Of a stretch of DNA of 64,000 bases, positions 32,218 to 43,194 are shown one piece after another. Every line of letters starts with the position of its first letter. Position 1 is the first letter of the stretch. The stretch lies in assembly GCF_021601625.1 (NCBI RefSeq), contig NZ_BQHR01000020.1, positions 1 to 64,000 of the forward strand. Reading direction: 5' to 3'. The notes beneath the pieces are model-generated. The model was not told the origin of the DNA. It saw nothing but the letters and a program-made list of their open reading frames with translations, and did not search any database. The translations under genes and the position numbers were made by a program. This DNA is from Pseudomonas paraglycinae (GTDB taxonomy: Bacteria > Pseudomonadota > Gammaproteobacteria > Pseudomonadales > Pseudomonadaceae).

Positions 32218-32727
32218 TCAGACCGCTACAGCACGCGGCTCGGTGCGGCGCAATGCACGCACTTTCTGCAACGTATCGGCGCAGGTCTTCGCCGCTTCCT
32301 GACCTTTGTGCACGAAATGCTCGAAGAAGAACTTCTGGTGTTCTTCGCCGGCATGGAAGTGGTGCGGGGTCAGCGACACCGAGAACACCGGCACTTCGGT
32401 TTCCAGCTGCACCTGCATCAGGCCGCTGACGACCGACTGGGCAACGAACTCGTGACGGTAGATTCCGCCGTCCACCACCAGGGCGGCGGCAACGATACCG
32501 GCATAACGACCGGTCTTGGCCAGCAGCTTGGCGTGCAGAGGCATTTCAAAGGCGCCGCCGACTTCGAAGAAATCGATGTCCGATTCCTGATACCCCTGAG
32601 CGATCATTTCGGCGAGGAAACCCTTACGGCTCTGGTCGACGATTTCCTTGTGCCAGCAGGCCTGGATGAACGCGACGCGCTCGCCGTGAGTGTGTTTGCT
32701 TTTGCTGTCGATAGCGGTGGGTTGCAT
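32218..32727 (-). CDS. ribH2: 6,7-dimethyl-8-ribityllumazine synthase, type II
   Basis: This 169-residue protein makes the lumazine precursor of riboflavin. VAFIQACWHKEIVDQSRKGF, VGGAFEMPLHAKLLAKTGRY and LTPHHFHAGEEHQKFF match the RibH2 class, which forms decamers rather than icosahedra. The ATG at 32727 has CAGGAG. The gene stands alone behind an FMN riboswitch, with a small hairpin that can hide its Shine-Dalgarno, so it should be shut off when FMN is plentiful. Another ribH is expected elsewhere in the genome. Confidence 0.92.
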   Translation of the reverse strand: MQPTAIDSKSKHTHGERVAFIQACWHKEIVDQSRKGFLAEMIAQGYQESDIDFFEVGGAFEMPLHAKLLAKTGRYAGIVAAALVVDGGIYRHEFVAQSVVSGLMQVQLETEVPVFSVSLTPHHFHAGEEHQKFFFEHFVHKGQEAAKTCADTLQKVRALRRTEPRAVAV

Positions 32728-32734
32728 GTTCTGA

Positions 32735-32757
32735 CTCCTGTTTGTGTGAAAAACAGG
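32735..32757 (-). promoter_or_regulatory. SD-sequestering hairpin before ribH2
   Basis: On the minus strand CCTGTTT and AAACAGG pair around seven bases. The second arm contains half of the AGGAG ribosome-binding site of ribH2. It is a likely expression platform, acting on translation, for the riboswitch upstream. Confidence 0.55.
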
Positions 32758-32832
32758 GCGTTATGAATCGAAAGGGATTCAAGGGTACGCACGCTCGCGC
32801 GAACACGGCGGACGGCCCTTTGGCGTCAATCC

Positions 32833-33003
32833 CGTTCTCTCTTCATCCGGACTATGACCGTCGGCCCCGGAATCACACCGGGTCTGCTGACCTTGCCGCC
32901 GCTCACGGTTTTTGCCGTGCCTGACACCAAGCGCTCGCGGGCTATGCGCATTGCGCGCAATTACCGCCGGTGGGGAATTGCACCCCGCCCTGAGAACGTT
33001 TCG
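32833..33003 (-). ncRNA. FMN riboswitch (RFN element)
   Basis: Read on the minus strand the element starts with AACGTTCTCAGGGCGGGGTG. It contains AATTCCCCACCGGCGGTAAT, the conserved AGCCCGCGAGCG block, GGTCAGCAGACCCGGTGTGA, GGTCATAGTCCGGATG and the closing GAGAACG. These are the hallmark RFN segments in order. It binds FMN and controls ribH2, about 105 bases downstream. Confidence 0.95.
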
Positions 33004-33199
33004 CCGCCCTTTATCGGGCGGCGCAGCGTTTTTAACACAGATTGCCGGGCTGTGCATTGCGCCTTTGTGATGATTGCCATCGGATTTTTCGAAGCACAGG
33101 AAACGACTTTTCCTTGCGCGAGGGTTGATTAATCCGCGCCGTGCCCGCAGTAATTCACCTTCGTAAAGGGATTTCCCCAGCTGACTTGAGGCCAGGTTC

Positions 33200-34204
33200 A
33201 TGAGCGTTATCGATCTTCGCAGCGACACCGTCACTCAACCGACCCCCGCCATGCTTGACGCGATGACCCGCGCCGACACCGGCGATGACGTGTATGGCGA
33301 AGATCCGACGGTCAATCGTCTGGAAGCCGAACTGGCAAAACGGCTGGGTTTCGCCGCCGCGCTGTTCGTCCCGACCGGGACCATGAGCAACCTGCTGGGC
33401 CTGATGGCACACTGCGAGCGCGGTGACGAATACATCGTCGGTCAGCAGGCGCACACCTATAAGTACGAGGGCGGCGGCGCAGCGGTACTCGGTTCGATTC
33501 AGCCACAGCCGCTGGAAGTGCAGGCCGACGGCTCGCTGGACCTGGATCAGGTGGCCGCGGCGATCAAGCCCGACGATTTCCACTTCGCCCGTACGTGCCT
33601 GCTGGCGCTGGAAAACACCATGCAGGGCAAAGTGTTGCCGCTGGACTATCTGGCCCGGGCCCACCAGTTCACTCGGGACAACGGCCTGCAACTGCATCTG
33701 GACGGCGCGCGGCTGTACAACGCGGCGGTCAAGCTCGGGGTCGATGCCCGGGAAATCACCCAATATTTTGATTCGGTCTCGGTGTGCCTGTCCAAAGGCC
33801 TCGGCGCGCCGGTCGGTTCGGTGCTGTGCGGTTCGTCGGCGTTGATTGCAAAGGCCCGGCGCCTGCGCAAAATGGTCGGTGGCGGCATGCGTCAGGCTGG
33901 ATTGCTGGCGGCGGCCGGGCTGTACGCGCTGGATCACAACGTCGAGCGTCTGGCGGATGACCATGCCAACGCCCAGTATCTGGCTGAAGGCCTGCGCGAG
34001 GCCGGTTTCAGCGTCGAGCCGGTGCAGACCAACATGGTTTACGTGCAGATGGGCGACCGTGCCGAGGCGATCAAGGCTTTCGCTGCCGAGCGCGGGATCA
34101 AATTGAGCGCTGCCGCCCGCCTGCGGATGGTCACGCACATGGACGTCAATCGCTCGCAAATCGAGCAAGTGATCGCGACATTCGTCGAGTTTTCGCGCAA
34201 GTGA
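33200..34204 (+). CDS. ltaE: Low-specificity L-threonine aldolase
   Basis: This 334-residue PLP enzyme of the beta-eliminating lyase family cleaves L-threonine/allo-threonine to glycine and acetaldehyde. [47 protein letters not shown] and the PLP lysine in [17 protein letters not shown] are diagnostic. It has its own upstream region next to the FMN riboswitch (divergent) and precedes alaS. Confidence 0.93.
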   Translation: MSVIDLRSDTVTQPTPAMLDAMTRADTGDDVYGEDPTVNRLEAELAKRLGFAAALFVPTGTMSNLLGLMAHCERGDEYIVGQQAHTYKYEGGGAAVLGSIQPQPLEVQADGSLDLDQVAAAIKPDDFHFARTCLLALENTMQGKVLPLDYLARAHQFTRDNGLQLHLDGARLYNAAVKLGVDAREITQYFDSVSVCLSKGLGAPVGSVLCGSSALIAKARRLRKMVGGGMRQAGLLAAAGLYALDHNVERLADDHANAQYLAEGLREAGFSVEPVQTNMVYVQMGDRAEAIKAFAAERGIKLSAAARLRMVTHMDVNRSQIEQVIATFVEFSRK

Positions 34205-34270
34205 CAGCGTTAGCCACCCAATTGACCGTTTCTATCGTATAAACACGCTGTACCCCGCGCGCAGGGCCGA

Positions 34271-34276
34271 TATAAT
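34271..34276 (+). promoter_or_regulatory. Candidate -10 of alaS
   Basis: A perfect TATAAT lies 75 bases before the alaS start within the 146-base ltaE-alaS gap. No good -35 accompanies it. Confidence 0.4.
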
Positions 34277-34350
34277 GCGGCCCTTTGCCGTCGTTTCGTC
34301 TGTTGACGTTTCGTACAGGCCTTTGGCCGCAGCCTCCGTGGAAGAACCTA

Positions 34351-36975
<2,625 letters not shown>

Positions 36976-36986
36976 GACGGCCCGTC

Positions 36987-37011
36987 GGGCCCGCAGTCTA
37001 GTGGCGGGCCC
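36987..37011 (+). terminator. Hairpin after alaS
   Basis: GGGCCCGC and GCGGGCCC form a very stable eight-base stem between alaS and lysC. There is no U-run, so it may only partly stop transcription. Confidence 0.45.
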
Positions 37012-37065
37012 GGCGGCTGTTTGAGTGATTATTGGGCGCCCTTCATGGGCAGAGGCGGCTTTGAA

Positions 37066-38307
37066 ATGGCTTTGATCGTACAGAAATTTGGAGGCACCTC
37101 GGTCGGCACTGTCGAGAGAATCGAGCAGGTCGCCGACAAGGTTAAGAAATTCCGCGATGCCGGCGATGACCTGGTGGTTGTGCTGTCTGCAATGAGCGGC
37201 GAAACCAACCGTCTGATCGATCTGGCCAAGCAAATCAGTGGCGAAGATCAACCGGTTCCACGTGAACTGGACGTGATCGTTTCCACCGGTGAGCAGGTGA
37301 CGATCGCCCTGTTGGCCATGGCGCTGATCAAGCGCGGTGTGCCGGCGGTGTCGTACACCGGCAACCAGGTGCGGATCCTGACGGACAGCGCGCACAATAA
37401 AGCGCGTATCTTGCAGATTGATGACCAGAAGATTCGCGGTGACCTGAAAGCAGGTCGCGTGGTGGTGGTCGCTGGTTTCCAGGGCGTCGACGAGCACGGC
37501 AACATCACGACCCTGGGTCGTGGTGGTTCCGACACCACCGGTGTGGCGCTGGCCGCTGCGCTGAAGGCTGACGAGTGCCAGATCTACACCGACGTCGATG
37601 GTGTCTACACCACTGACCCGCGTGTGGTATCGGTTGCTCAGCGTCTGGACAAGATCACCTTTGAAGAGATGCTGGAAATGGCCAGCCTCGGTTCCAAGGT
37701 GCTGCAGATCCGCGCGGTGGAATTCGCCGGCAAGTACAACGTTCCGCTGCGCGTACTGCACAGCTTCAAGGAGGGTCCGGGCACCCTCATTACTATTGAT
37801 GAAGAGGAAACCATGGAACAGCCGATCATTTCCGGCATCGCTTTCAACCGCGATGAAGCCAAGCTGACCATCCGTGGCGTGCCAGACACCCCGGGCGTGG
37901 CGTTCAAGATTCTCGGCCCGATCAGTGCCGCGAACATCGAAGTCGACATGATCGTGCAGAACGTCGCGCACGATAACACCACTGACTTCACCTTCACCGT
38001 GCACCGCAACGACTACCAGTCTGCGCAGACCGTGCTGGAAAACACCGCTCGCGAGATCGGTGCCCGTGAAGTGGTTGGCGACACCAAGATTGCCAAGGTC
38101 TCGATCGTCGGCGTCGGCATGCGTTCCCACGCAGGCGTGGCCAGCCGCATGTTTGAATCCCTGGCAAAAGAAAGCATCAACATCCAGATGATCTCGACCT
38201 CGGAAATCAAGGTTTCCGTAGTGATCGAAGAGAAGTACCTGGAACTGGCCGTGCGCGCCCTGCACACGGCTTTCGAACTCGACGCTCCGGCCCGTCAGGG
38301 CGAGTGA
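37066..38307 (+). CDS. lysC: Aspartokinase
   Basis: This is a 413-residue aspartate kinase that phosphorylates aspartate to start lysine, methionine and threonine synthesis. The kinase domain has VQKFGGTSVGTVERIE, VVLSAMSGETNRLI and GRGGSDTTGVALAAAL. Two C-terminal ACT domains (about 260-410) sense lysine/threonine. ATG 37066 (MALIVQKFGG) is the usual family start; an upstream ATG at 37021 is not conserved-looking. An internal start with strong Shine-Dalgarno lies at 37813. Confidence 0.96.
   Translation: MALIVQKFGGTSVGTVERIEQVADKVKKFRDAGDDLVVVLSAMSGETNRLIDLAKQISGEDQPVPRELDVIVSTGEQVTIALLAMALIKRGVPAVSYTGNQVRILTDSAHNKARILQIDDQKIRGDLKAGRVVVVAGFQGVDEHGNITTLGRGGSDTTGVALAAALKADECQIYTDVDGVYTTDPRVVSVAQRLDKITFEEMLEMASLGSKVLQIRAVEFAGKYNVPLRVLHSFKEGPGTLITIDEEETMEQPIISGIAFNRDEAKLTIRGVPDTPGVAFKILGPISAANIEVDMIVQNVAHDNTTDFTFTVHRNDYQSAQTVLENTAREIGAREVVGDTKIAKVSIVGVGMRSHAGVASRMFESLAKESINIQMISTSEIKVSVVIEEKYLELAVRALHTAFELDAPARQGE
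37813..38307 (+). CDS. Possible in-frame aspartokinase beta subunit
   Basis: An in-frame ATG (MEQPIISGIAFNRDEAKLTI) is preceded by GAAGAGGAAACC, a good ribosome-binding site, and yields a 164-residue protein made only of the two ACT domains. Alpha/beta aspartokinases made by such internal initiation are established in several bacteria. Here the internal start is seen, its use is inferred. Confidence 0.45.
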   Translation: MEQPIISGIAFNRDEAKLTIRGVPDTPGVAFKILGPISAANIEVDMIVQNVAHDNTTDFTFTVHRNDYQSAQTVLENTAREIGAREVVGDTKIAKVSIVGVGMRSHAGVASRMFESLAKESINIQMISTSEIKVSVVIEEKYLELAVRALHTAFELDAPARQGE

Positions 38308-38320
38308 TGCGTTGTCTGAA

Positions 38321-38350
38321 GGGCGCGGTCTGACCGCGCCCTTTATTTTT
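38321..38350 (+). terminator. lysC terminator
   Basis: GGGCGCGGTC and GACCGCGCCC overlap in a tight hairpin followed by TTTATTTTTT, directly after lysC. Confidence 0.9.
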
Positions 38351-38493
38351 TGAATGGCGTGGGCCCTGAACTGTTCTTTTGCTCGCGCTGGTCAATACTC
38401 AGGCATGTAGGGCTACGATCGCTCCGGTTGTAGGTCGGGTGCCTTTTTTTTGCAGACTGTTGTCCCTGAAATGATTCGCGTGAGGAGAAAGGT

Positions 38494-38682
38494 ATGCTGA
38501 TTCTGACTCGTCGGTGCGCAGAAAGCCTGATTATCGGTGATGGCGAAATCACCGTGACCGTGCTCGGCGTTAAAGGAAATCAAGTGCGTATCGGCGTCAA
38601 CGCCCCGAAAGAGGTGGCCGTGCACCGTGAAGAAATCTATCTGCGTATAAAGAAAGAGAAGGACGAAGAACCAAGCCATTAA
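38494..38682 (+). CDS. rsmA: Carbon storage regulator RsmA/CsrA
   Basis: This 62-residue dimeric RNA-binding protein binds GGA motifs near ribosome-binding sites and represses translation of secondary-metabolism and biofilm genes. [44 protein letters not shown] are the CsrA core, with the RNA-contacting VAVHREE strand. The upstream GAGGAGAAAGG contains GGA within the Shine-Dalgarno, which would permit autoregulation. It lies before the tRNA-Ser, as in other pseudomonads. Confidence 0.97.
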   Translation: MLILTRRCAESLIIGDGEITVTVLGVKGNQVRIGVNAPKEVAVHREEIYLRIKKEKDEEPSH

Positions 38683-38744
38683 TTTTTATCGATTTTTATG
38701 TTTGCAAACGGGGAAGAAGGTGGTTAATATACGCCCCGTGTTGC

Positions 38745-38835
38745 GGAGAGCTGGCCGAGTGGCCGAAGGCGCTCCCCTGCTAAGGGAGTACACCTCAAAA
38801 GGGTGTCGGGGGTTCGAATCCCCCGTTCTCCGCCA
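38745..38835 (+). tRNA. tRNA-Ser (GCT)
   Basis: 91 bases with acceptor GGAGAGC/GTTCTCC (one wobble), long variable arm typical of tRNA-Ser, anticodon GCT in CTGCTAA, T-loop GGTTCGAATCC and encoded CCA. Confidence 0.96.
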
Positions 38836-38942
38836 TTATTTGCTTAGTACGTTGTAATCTGGCTTTTTCTGTAAGTTATTGAAATTTATAGAAAAAGTGG
38901 TTGGAATAGAGATTAGACGGGCTATAATGCGGCGCAACAAAT

Positions 38943-39019
38943 GCACTCGTAGCTCAGCTGGATAGAGTACTCGGCTACGAACCGAGCGGTCACAGGTTCG
39001 AATCCTGTCGAGTGCACCA
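38943..39019 (+). tRNA. tRNA-Arg (ACG), copy 1
   Basis: 77 bases, acceptor GCACTCG/CGAGTGC, anticodon ACG in GGCTACGAACC, T-loop GTTCGAATC, encoded CCA. First of three identical genes. Confidence 0.96.
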
Positions 39020-39091
39020 TTTAAGAGTCAATTGCAGCGATGCAGATGACTCGGTTTCAACCAGTTGTGATCTGGTCTAAAAACACAAAAT

Positions 39092-39168
39092 GCACTCGTA
39101 GCTCAGCTGGATAGAGTACTCGGCTACGAACCGAGCGGTCACAGGTTCGAATCCTGTCGAGTGCACCA
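39092..39168 (+). tRNA. tRNA-Arg (ACG), copy 2
   Basis: Identical to copy 1 and placed exactly 149 bases later; the spacer is nearly identical to the next one. Confidence 0.96.
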
Positions 39169-39240
39169 TTTAAGAGTCAATTGCAGCAATGCGGATGACT
39201 TGGTTACAGCCAGTTGTGGTCTGGTCTAAAAACACAAATT

Positions 39241-39317
39241 GCACTCGTAGCTCAGCTGGATAGAGTACTCGGCTACGAACCGAGCGGTCACAGGTTCGAA
39301 TCCTGTCGAGTGCACCA
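39241..39317 (+). tRNA. tRNA-Arg (ACG), copy 3
   Basis: Identical to copies 1 and 2, again 149 bases on, and followed by a terminator. Confidence 0.96.
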
Positions 39318-39324
39318 TATACCG

Positions 39325-39353
39325 AAAAGCCCGCGTTTAACGCGGGCTTTTTG
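39325..39353. terminator. Bidirectional terminator of the tRNA cluster
   Basis: AAAAGCCCGCGTT and AACGCGGGCTTTT pair with a one-base loop. It ends the tRNA-Arg transcript and, on the other strand, holds the stop codon of the DUF4124 gene (39337-39339). Confidence 0.92.
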
Positions 39354-39855
39354 CTGTCCGGGATTTGGCTTTTCCCGTCACGCATCCTTTCTCATCAAAA
39401 TCGATTTGAGCACTGCGGCCTCGCTTGAGGTCGTAACGATAACTCGTTGCCGAATTTCGGATGCTCACCTTGTCGGGTTTGCCCAAGGCGCTTTCAACAT
39501 CCTGTTGGCTCATGCCGGCGATGATTCGTTGATTGATGATCGCCTCGCGTTTCTGTCGCGCGTCGATCAGATCTCCACATTTGTCTTGGGTGCGCCCGAC
39601 GACGGCCATTTCTCGCTTTCTGATATTCATACCGGATATTTCTTCGTGCCGGGCTTCGGGTATCAGGGTGACTGTGGAGCCAGGCGAGTAGGGGCGAACT
39701 TCCTGCAATGAAAGGTGCTCATCGTTCGCGCAGCTCAGCGTGGTGAACGTGACGTGACCATCTGAAGCTTCGCAACGATGAAGTGTCGTTGCGCTCCCGA
39801 TGGCGGGCAGGCAGAGCAGGGTGGTCAGCATGAATCGGGATGTTTTCGATGGCAT
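39337..39855 (-). CDS. Exported DUF4124-type protein with a SmpA/BamE-like motif
   Basis: This is a 172-residue protein. It has a signal peptide (SRFMLTTLLCLPAIGSAT), then the DUF4124-like start TTLHRCEASDGHVTFTTLSC with two Cys. A later IIAGMSQQDVESALGKPDKV segment resembles the repeat that begins BamE/OmlA domains, and a basic C-terminus follows. ATG 39855 is chosen for its GGAGGA ribosome-binding site. The last codons form one arm of a bidirectional terminator. It is probably periplasmic; function unknown. Confidence 0.75.
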   Translation of the reverse strand: MPSKTSRFMLTTLLCLPAIGSATTLHRCEASDGHVTFTTLSCANDEHLSLQEVRPYSPGSTVTLIPEARHEEISGMNIRKREMAVVGRTQDKCGDLIDARQKREAIINQRIIAGMSQQDVESALGKPDKVSIRNSATSYRYDLKRGRSAQIDFDEKGCVTGKAKSRTAKSPR

Positions 39856-40175
39856 TCGGCGTCCTCCATGACGATTGTTCTCAAGCGTAGTCGGCAGTTT
39901 TTTCACCGCCGGTGTGTTTTCTTTTCAGGATGCGTCGTCGCAGTGTGAAGGATCAGGACAGTGCTCAGCTTTGTCTCGCAAGCGCTTGTTTCAGCCACTA
40001 TTTTTTAACGTTTAAAACCGTCAGGCGGTGTATCATTGCGCCCGTCAGCCCCGCCGGGGCTTATGGAAAACCTCCATGGACTTACCCAGTAGTTATTCAG
40101 TAACCCGTTTCACCAATCATGAATTGACTGATTGATCCTTCCGGCGTGCCCCGCTGCTGGGAGTGGAGTTCGCCT
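39856..40175 (+). promoter_or_regulatory. Leader/upstream region of mgtE
   Basis: A 320-base stretch between divergent genes. It contains a GC-rich hairpin (GCCCC-GCC-GGGGC at about 40049-40062) and GGAAAACCTCC nearby. No recognised magnesium riboswitch was seen, and no gene. Confidence 0.35.
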
Positions 40176-41618
40176 ATGTCCGAAATCGAAGTAAAGAAAA
40201 CACAGGAAAGCCTGCAGGATCGCCTGGCTCAGGTCGTCGAGCTGCTGCAGCGCCAGCGGGTCGTCGAAGACCTGACTCATCGCCAGGAAGGCCCGCATCA
40301 TGACCGGGTCGAGAACCTGGTCCACCGGCAAAACCTCGTCGAATTGCAACGCAAGCTCGATGATCTGCACTCCGCCGACGTCGCCTACATTCTTGAAGCC
40401 CTGCCGCTGGACGATCGTCTGACGCTCTGGCAACTGGTCAAGGCCGATCGCGACGGCGACATTCTTCTCGAAGTATCCGATTCCGTCCGTGAAACCCTGA
40501 TCGCCGACATGGACGATCATGAGCTCCTGGCTGCGGCCAAGGACATGGATGCCGACGAACTTGCTGACCTGGCCTCCGAGCTGCCGCGAGACGTCGTCCA
40601 TGAGCTGATGGAGACTCTGGACCAGCAGCAACGCGAGCGTGTGCGTTCGGCCCTCTCCTACGACGAGGAGCAGGTCGGCGCGCTGATGGACTTCGAGATG
40701 GTGACCATCCGTGAGGATGTCAGTCTCGAAGTGGTTCTGCGTTACCTGCGTCGCCTCAAAGAATTGCCGGGCCATACCGACAAACTGTTCGTGGTCGACT
40801 ACGACGGCGTGCTCAAGGGCGTGCTGCCGATCAAGCGTTTGCTGGTGAATGACCCGGAGAAACAGGTTTCCGAGGTCATGGCCAGTGACCCGGTGAGTTT
40901 TCACCCGGACGAGGACGCCTATGACGCCGCTCAGGCGTTCGAACGTTACGACTTGATCTCGGCCCCCGTGGTCGACAAGAACGGCAAGCTGATCGGCCGT
41001 CTGACCATCGACGAGATGGTCGACCTGATTCGTGAGGAGAGCGAAAGCGAAGTCCTCAACATGGCGGGTCTGCGTGAAGAGGAAGATATTTTCGCCTCCG
41101 TCTGGAAGTCCCTGCGCAACCGTTGGGCGTGGCTGGCGATCAACCTGATCACCGCATTCGTCGCATCGCGGGTGATCGGCCTGTTCGAAGGTTCGATCGA
41201 GAAGCTGGTGGCCCTGGCGGCGCTGATGCCGATCGTGGCGGGCATTGGCGGCAACTCCGGCAACCAGACGATTACCATGATCGTTCGCGCCATGGCGCTC
41301 GATCAGGTCAGCACCGGCAACACCTCGCGCCTGATGCGCAAAGAGTTGGCCGTGGCGTTGATTAACGGCCTGGTCTGGGGCGGTGTGATCGGTGTGGTCG
41401 CTTACTTGCTCTACGGCAGCTGGTCGTTGGGCGTGGTGATGACGGCTGCCATGACGTTGAACCTGTTGCTGGCAGCATTGATGGGGGTATTGATCCCGAT
41501 GACGCTGGCCAAGATGGGTCGCGATCCGGCGATGGGCGCCAGTGTGATGATCACGGCCATGACCGACAGTGGCGGCTTCTTCATCTTCCTGGGGCTGGCG
41601 ACGATTTTCCTGCTCTGA
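40176..41618 (+). CDS. mgtE: Magnesium transporter MgtE
   Basis: This 480-residue MgtE channel has the N-terminal superhelical domain (about 25-140; LHSADVAYILEALPLDDRL, DELADLASELPRDVV), a CBS pair (about 145-260; EQVGALMDFEMVTI, SAPVVDKNGKLIGRLTID) and five membrane segments from about 290 (AWLAINLITAFVASRVIGLF, VALAALMPIVAGIGGNSGNQ). The Asn-rich GGNSGNQ and late Asp lie in the pore region. ATG 40176 has GGAG. It imports Mg2+ and closes when cytosolic Mg2+ binds between its domains (family knowledge). Confidence 0.95.
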   Translation: MSEIEVKKTQESLQDRLAQVVELLQRQRVVEDLTHRQEGPHHDRVENLVHRQNLVELQRKLDDLHSADVAYILEALPLDDRLTLWQLVKADRDGDILLEVSDSVRETLIADMDDHELLAAAKDMDADELADLASELPRDVVHELMETLDQQQRERVRSALSYDEEQVGALMDFEMVTIREDVSLEVVLRYLRRLKELPGHTDKLFVVDYDGVLKGVLPIKRLLVNDPEKQVSEVMASDPVSFHPDEDAYDAAQAFERYDLISAPVVDKNGKLIGRLTIDEMVDLIREESESEVLNMAGLREEEDIFASVWKSLRNRWAWLAINLITAFVASRVIGLFEGSIEKLVALAALMPIVAGIGGNSGNQTITMIVRAMALDQVSTGNTSRLMRKELAVALINGLVWGGVIGVVAYLLYGSWSLGVVMTAAMTLNLLLAALMGVLIPMTLAKMGRDPAMGASVMITAMTDSGGFFIFLGLATIFLL

Positions 41619-41635
41619 CCGACTGCATAAAAAAC

Positions 41636-41662
41636 AGCCCGCCAATTGGCGGGCTTTTTTTT
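41636..41662 (+). terminator. mgtE terminator
   Basis: AGCCCGCC and GGCGGGCT around AATT, followed by eight T. Confidence 0.93.
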
Positions 41663-41688
41663 CGCCTGTAAGTAGCCCGAATCGCAGG

Positions 41689-41717
41689 CAAAAAAAAGCC
41701 AGCATTCATGCTGGCTT
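41689..41717 (-). terminator. amrZ terminator
   Basis: AAGCCAGC and GCTGGCTT pair around ATTCAT; on the minus strand a U-run follows. It lies 18 bases past the amrZ stop. Confidence 0.92.
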
Positions 41718-41734
41718 GAGATGTTCGGTTTGAC

Positions 41735-42061
41735 TCAGGATGCGTCTGCGGCCATTTCGGCGTCGTGGGCGATCAGAGAAACCAGCGCGTTCTGCTGGCG
41801 ATGGGAGAGTTGGCGGAAGCGTTGCAGCAACTCGCGTTCGTGCAGTGACAGCTCCGGGCTGTCCAGGCGCATGCTCAGCTCTTCGCCCAGTGCACCTTCC
41901 TGAATAAGACTCTGCTCAAGGCGCGCAATGATCTCGGAGTTCATGCTGCGATGATGATTGCGAGCCACCTCGGCAATGCGTTCACGCATTCCGTCTGGCA
42001 GACGTACGACGAACTTGTCAGCCGTACGGCTGGAATAAATTGCCTGTTTCAATGGGCGCAT
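41735..42061 (-). CDS. amrZ: Ribbon-helix-helix regulator AmrZ
   Basis: This 108-residue protein has the Arc-like DNA-binding strand [21 protein letters not shown] and helices [19 protein letters not shown], and a C-terminal tetramerisation region ([23 protein letters not shown]). The whole sequence is close to P. aeruginosa AmrZ, the alginate and motility regulator. In P. fluorescens-group strains AmrZ controls flagella, exopolysaccharides and c-di-GMP levels, which links it to the flagellar genes at the end of this window. It is transcribed divergently from phnN. Confidence 0.93.
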   Translation of the reverse strand: MRPLKQAIYSSRTADKFVVRLPDGMRERIAEVARNHHRSMNSEIIARLEQSLIQEGALGEELSMRLDSPELSLHERELLQRFRQLSHRQQNALVSLIAHDAEMAADAS

Positions 42062-42450
42062 ATATTTAACCGGTTAGTTCAGGGGAGCGGTTCTCGGGAT
42101 TGGCCGCAGGATGAGTGGTAGGACAAGCATCCGCGCCAAATGGTTCAACCTGAATTGTTAAGAGGCGCGCATCATGCCTCAAAATTGCCAGATCATTGGC
42201 GTCAATTCTGTGACAAATATTGATCCGGGTAAAGGCGTAATGCCAGCACCAATTATCAGAAATGCGGACTGGTTTGAAAAGAAAGCATCGGCCCGTATCG
42301 CTGACCGCGTCCTGAAACATGTCGACTGATGCCCGAAGGCGTCAGAACGTGCATGCTATGCGGGTTGAATCGTTGTTCCTTACCTTGTACAGGATAGTGG
42401 CAAATGGCCGATTTACTAGGGGCAAATGCCCGCCGGAGGGCGTTTTCAGG
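42062..42450. promoter_or_regulatory. amrZ-phnN divergent upstream region
   Basis: No gene is seen. A palindrome-like GCCA-N6-TGGC (42187-42200) and TTGGC-type words occur and could be AmrZ autoregulatory sites, since AmrZ is known to repress its own gene. The match is weak. Confidence 0.3.
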
Positions 42451-43020
42451 ATGGATGGCAGGCTGATTTACCTCATGGGACCTTCCGGCTCTGGCAAGGA
42501 CAGTCTGATCGAGGCTGCGCGTGAACCTTTACGGGCGTTGAACTGCGAAATCATCAGGCGCGTGATCACTCGTTCGGCCGAATCCATGGGCGAGGATGCG
42601 ATCGGCGTGACGCCGCAGGAGTTCCAGCAACGTCAGCGTGCAGGCAAGTTCTCGCTGTGGTGGGAGGCCAACGGCCTTTCCTACGGGATTTCTGCGGAGA
42701 TGGATCAGTGGTTGAAAGCCGGTAAGCACGTCCTGGTGAACGGCTCTCGGGCGAACCTTCGGCAAGCGCTGGAACACTACCCGACGCTAGTGCCGGTGTT
42801 GCTCACGGTTCGGGATGATGTCCTGCGTGAGCGCCTGCTCCGGCGGGGCCGGGAGACGCTTGAGCAGATCGATGCGAGGCTGGCCCGTAACACGCTGTTC
42901 AAGGACAGGCGTTCAACCGACAGCCCTGTGCACCTGATCGACAACTCGGGCGACCTGGCCGATGCCGTCAATCATTTGCTGGAGCTGGTCAGGTTCAGCG
43001 CAATACCGGATCAAACTTGA
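42451..43020 (+). CDS. phnN: Ribose 1,5-bisphosphate phosphokinase PhnN
   Basis: This 189-residue kinase makes PRPP from ribose 1,5-bisphosphate. It has a P-loop in LMGPSGSGKDSL, the guanylate-kinase-like fold, FSLWWEANGLSYGI and LVNGSRANLRQA. I chose ATG 42451; a longer in-frame start at 42319 overlaps the amrZ promoter region. The other C-P lyase genes (phnC-M) are missing here, although amrZ lies next to a full phn cluster in P. aeruginosa, so it looks like a remnant. The last 26 bases overlap the opposite-strand small gene. Confidence 0.9.
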   Translation: MDGRLIYLMGPSGSGKDSLIEAAREPLRALNCEIIRRVITRSAESMGEDAIGVTPQEFQQRQRAGKFSLWWEANGLSYGISAEMDQWLKAGKHVLVNGSRANLRQALEHYPTLVPVLLTVRDDVLRERLLRRGRETLEQIDARLARNTLFKDRRSTDSPVHLIDNSGDLADAVNHLLELVRFSAIPDQT

Positions 43021-43174
43021 TCTTGCGCCCGGCCACCAGCGCCAATACGAACAGCGCCGAAAAGACGCCGCAACCGATCAGGGGCAGGGATATTTCGGTT
43101 TGCTCGAACAGCGAAAAATGCCCGAGGCCACTCAATAAGGCGAGGATCAGAAATCCTGCAGCTGACTTGGACAT
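42995..43174 (-). CDS. Small inner-membrane protein, unknown
   Basis: This 59-residue protein (MSKSAAGFLILALLSGLGHF...) has two predicted membrane segments (FLILALLSGLGHFSL and LPLIGCGVFSALFVLALVAG) and a basic tail. ATG 43174 has CAGGAG. It follows the next small gene by 20 bases on the same strand and is probably co-transcribed. No family recognised. Confidence 0.65.
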   Translation of the reverse strand: MSKSAAGFLILALLSGLGHFSLFEQTEISLPLIGCGVFSALFVLALVAGRKIKFDPVLR

Positions 43175-43194
43175 GCTGTACTCCTGAGGATATT

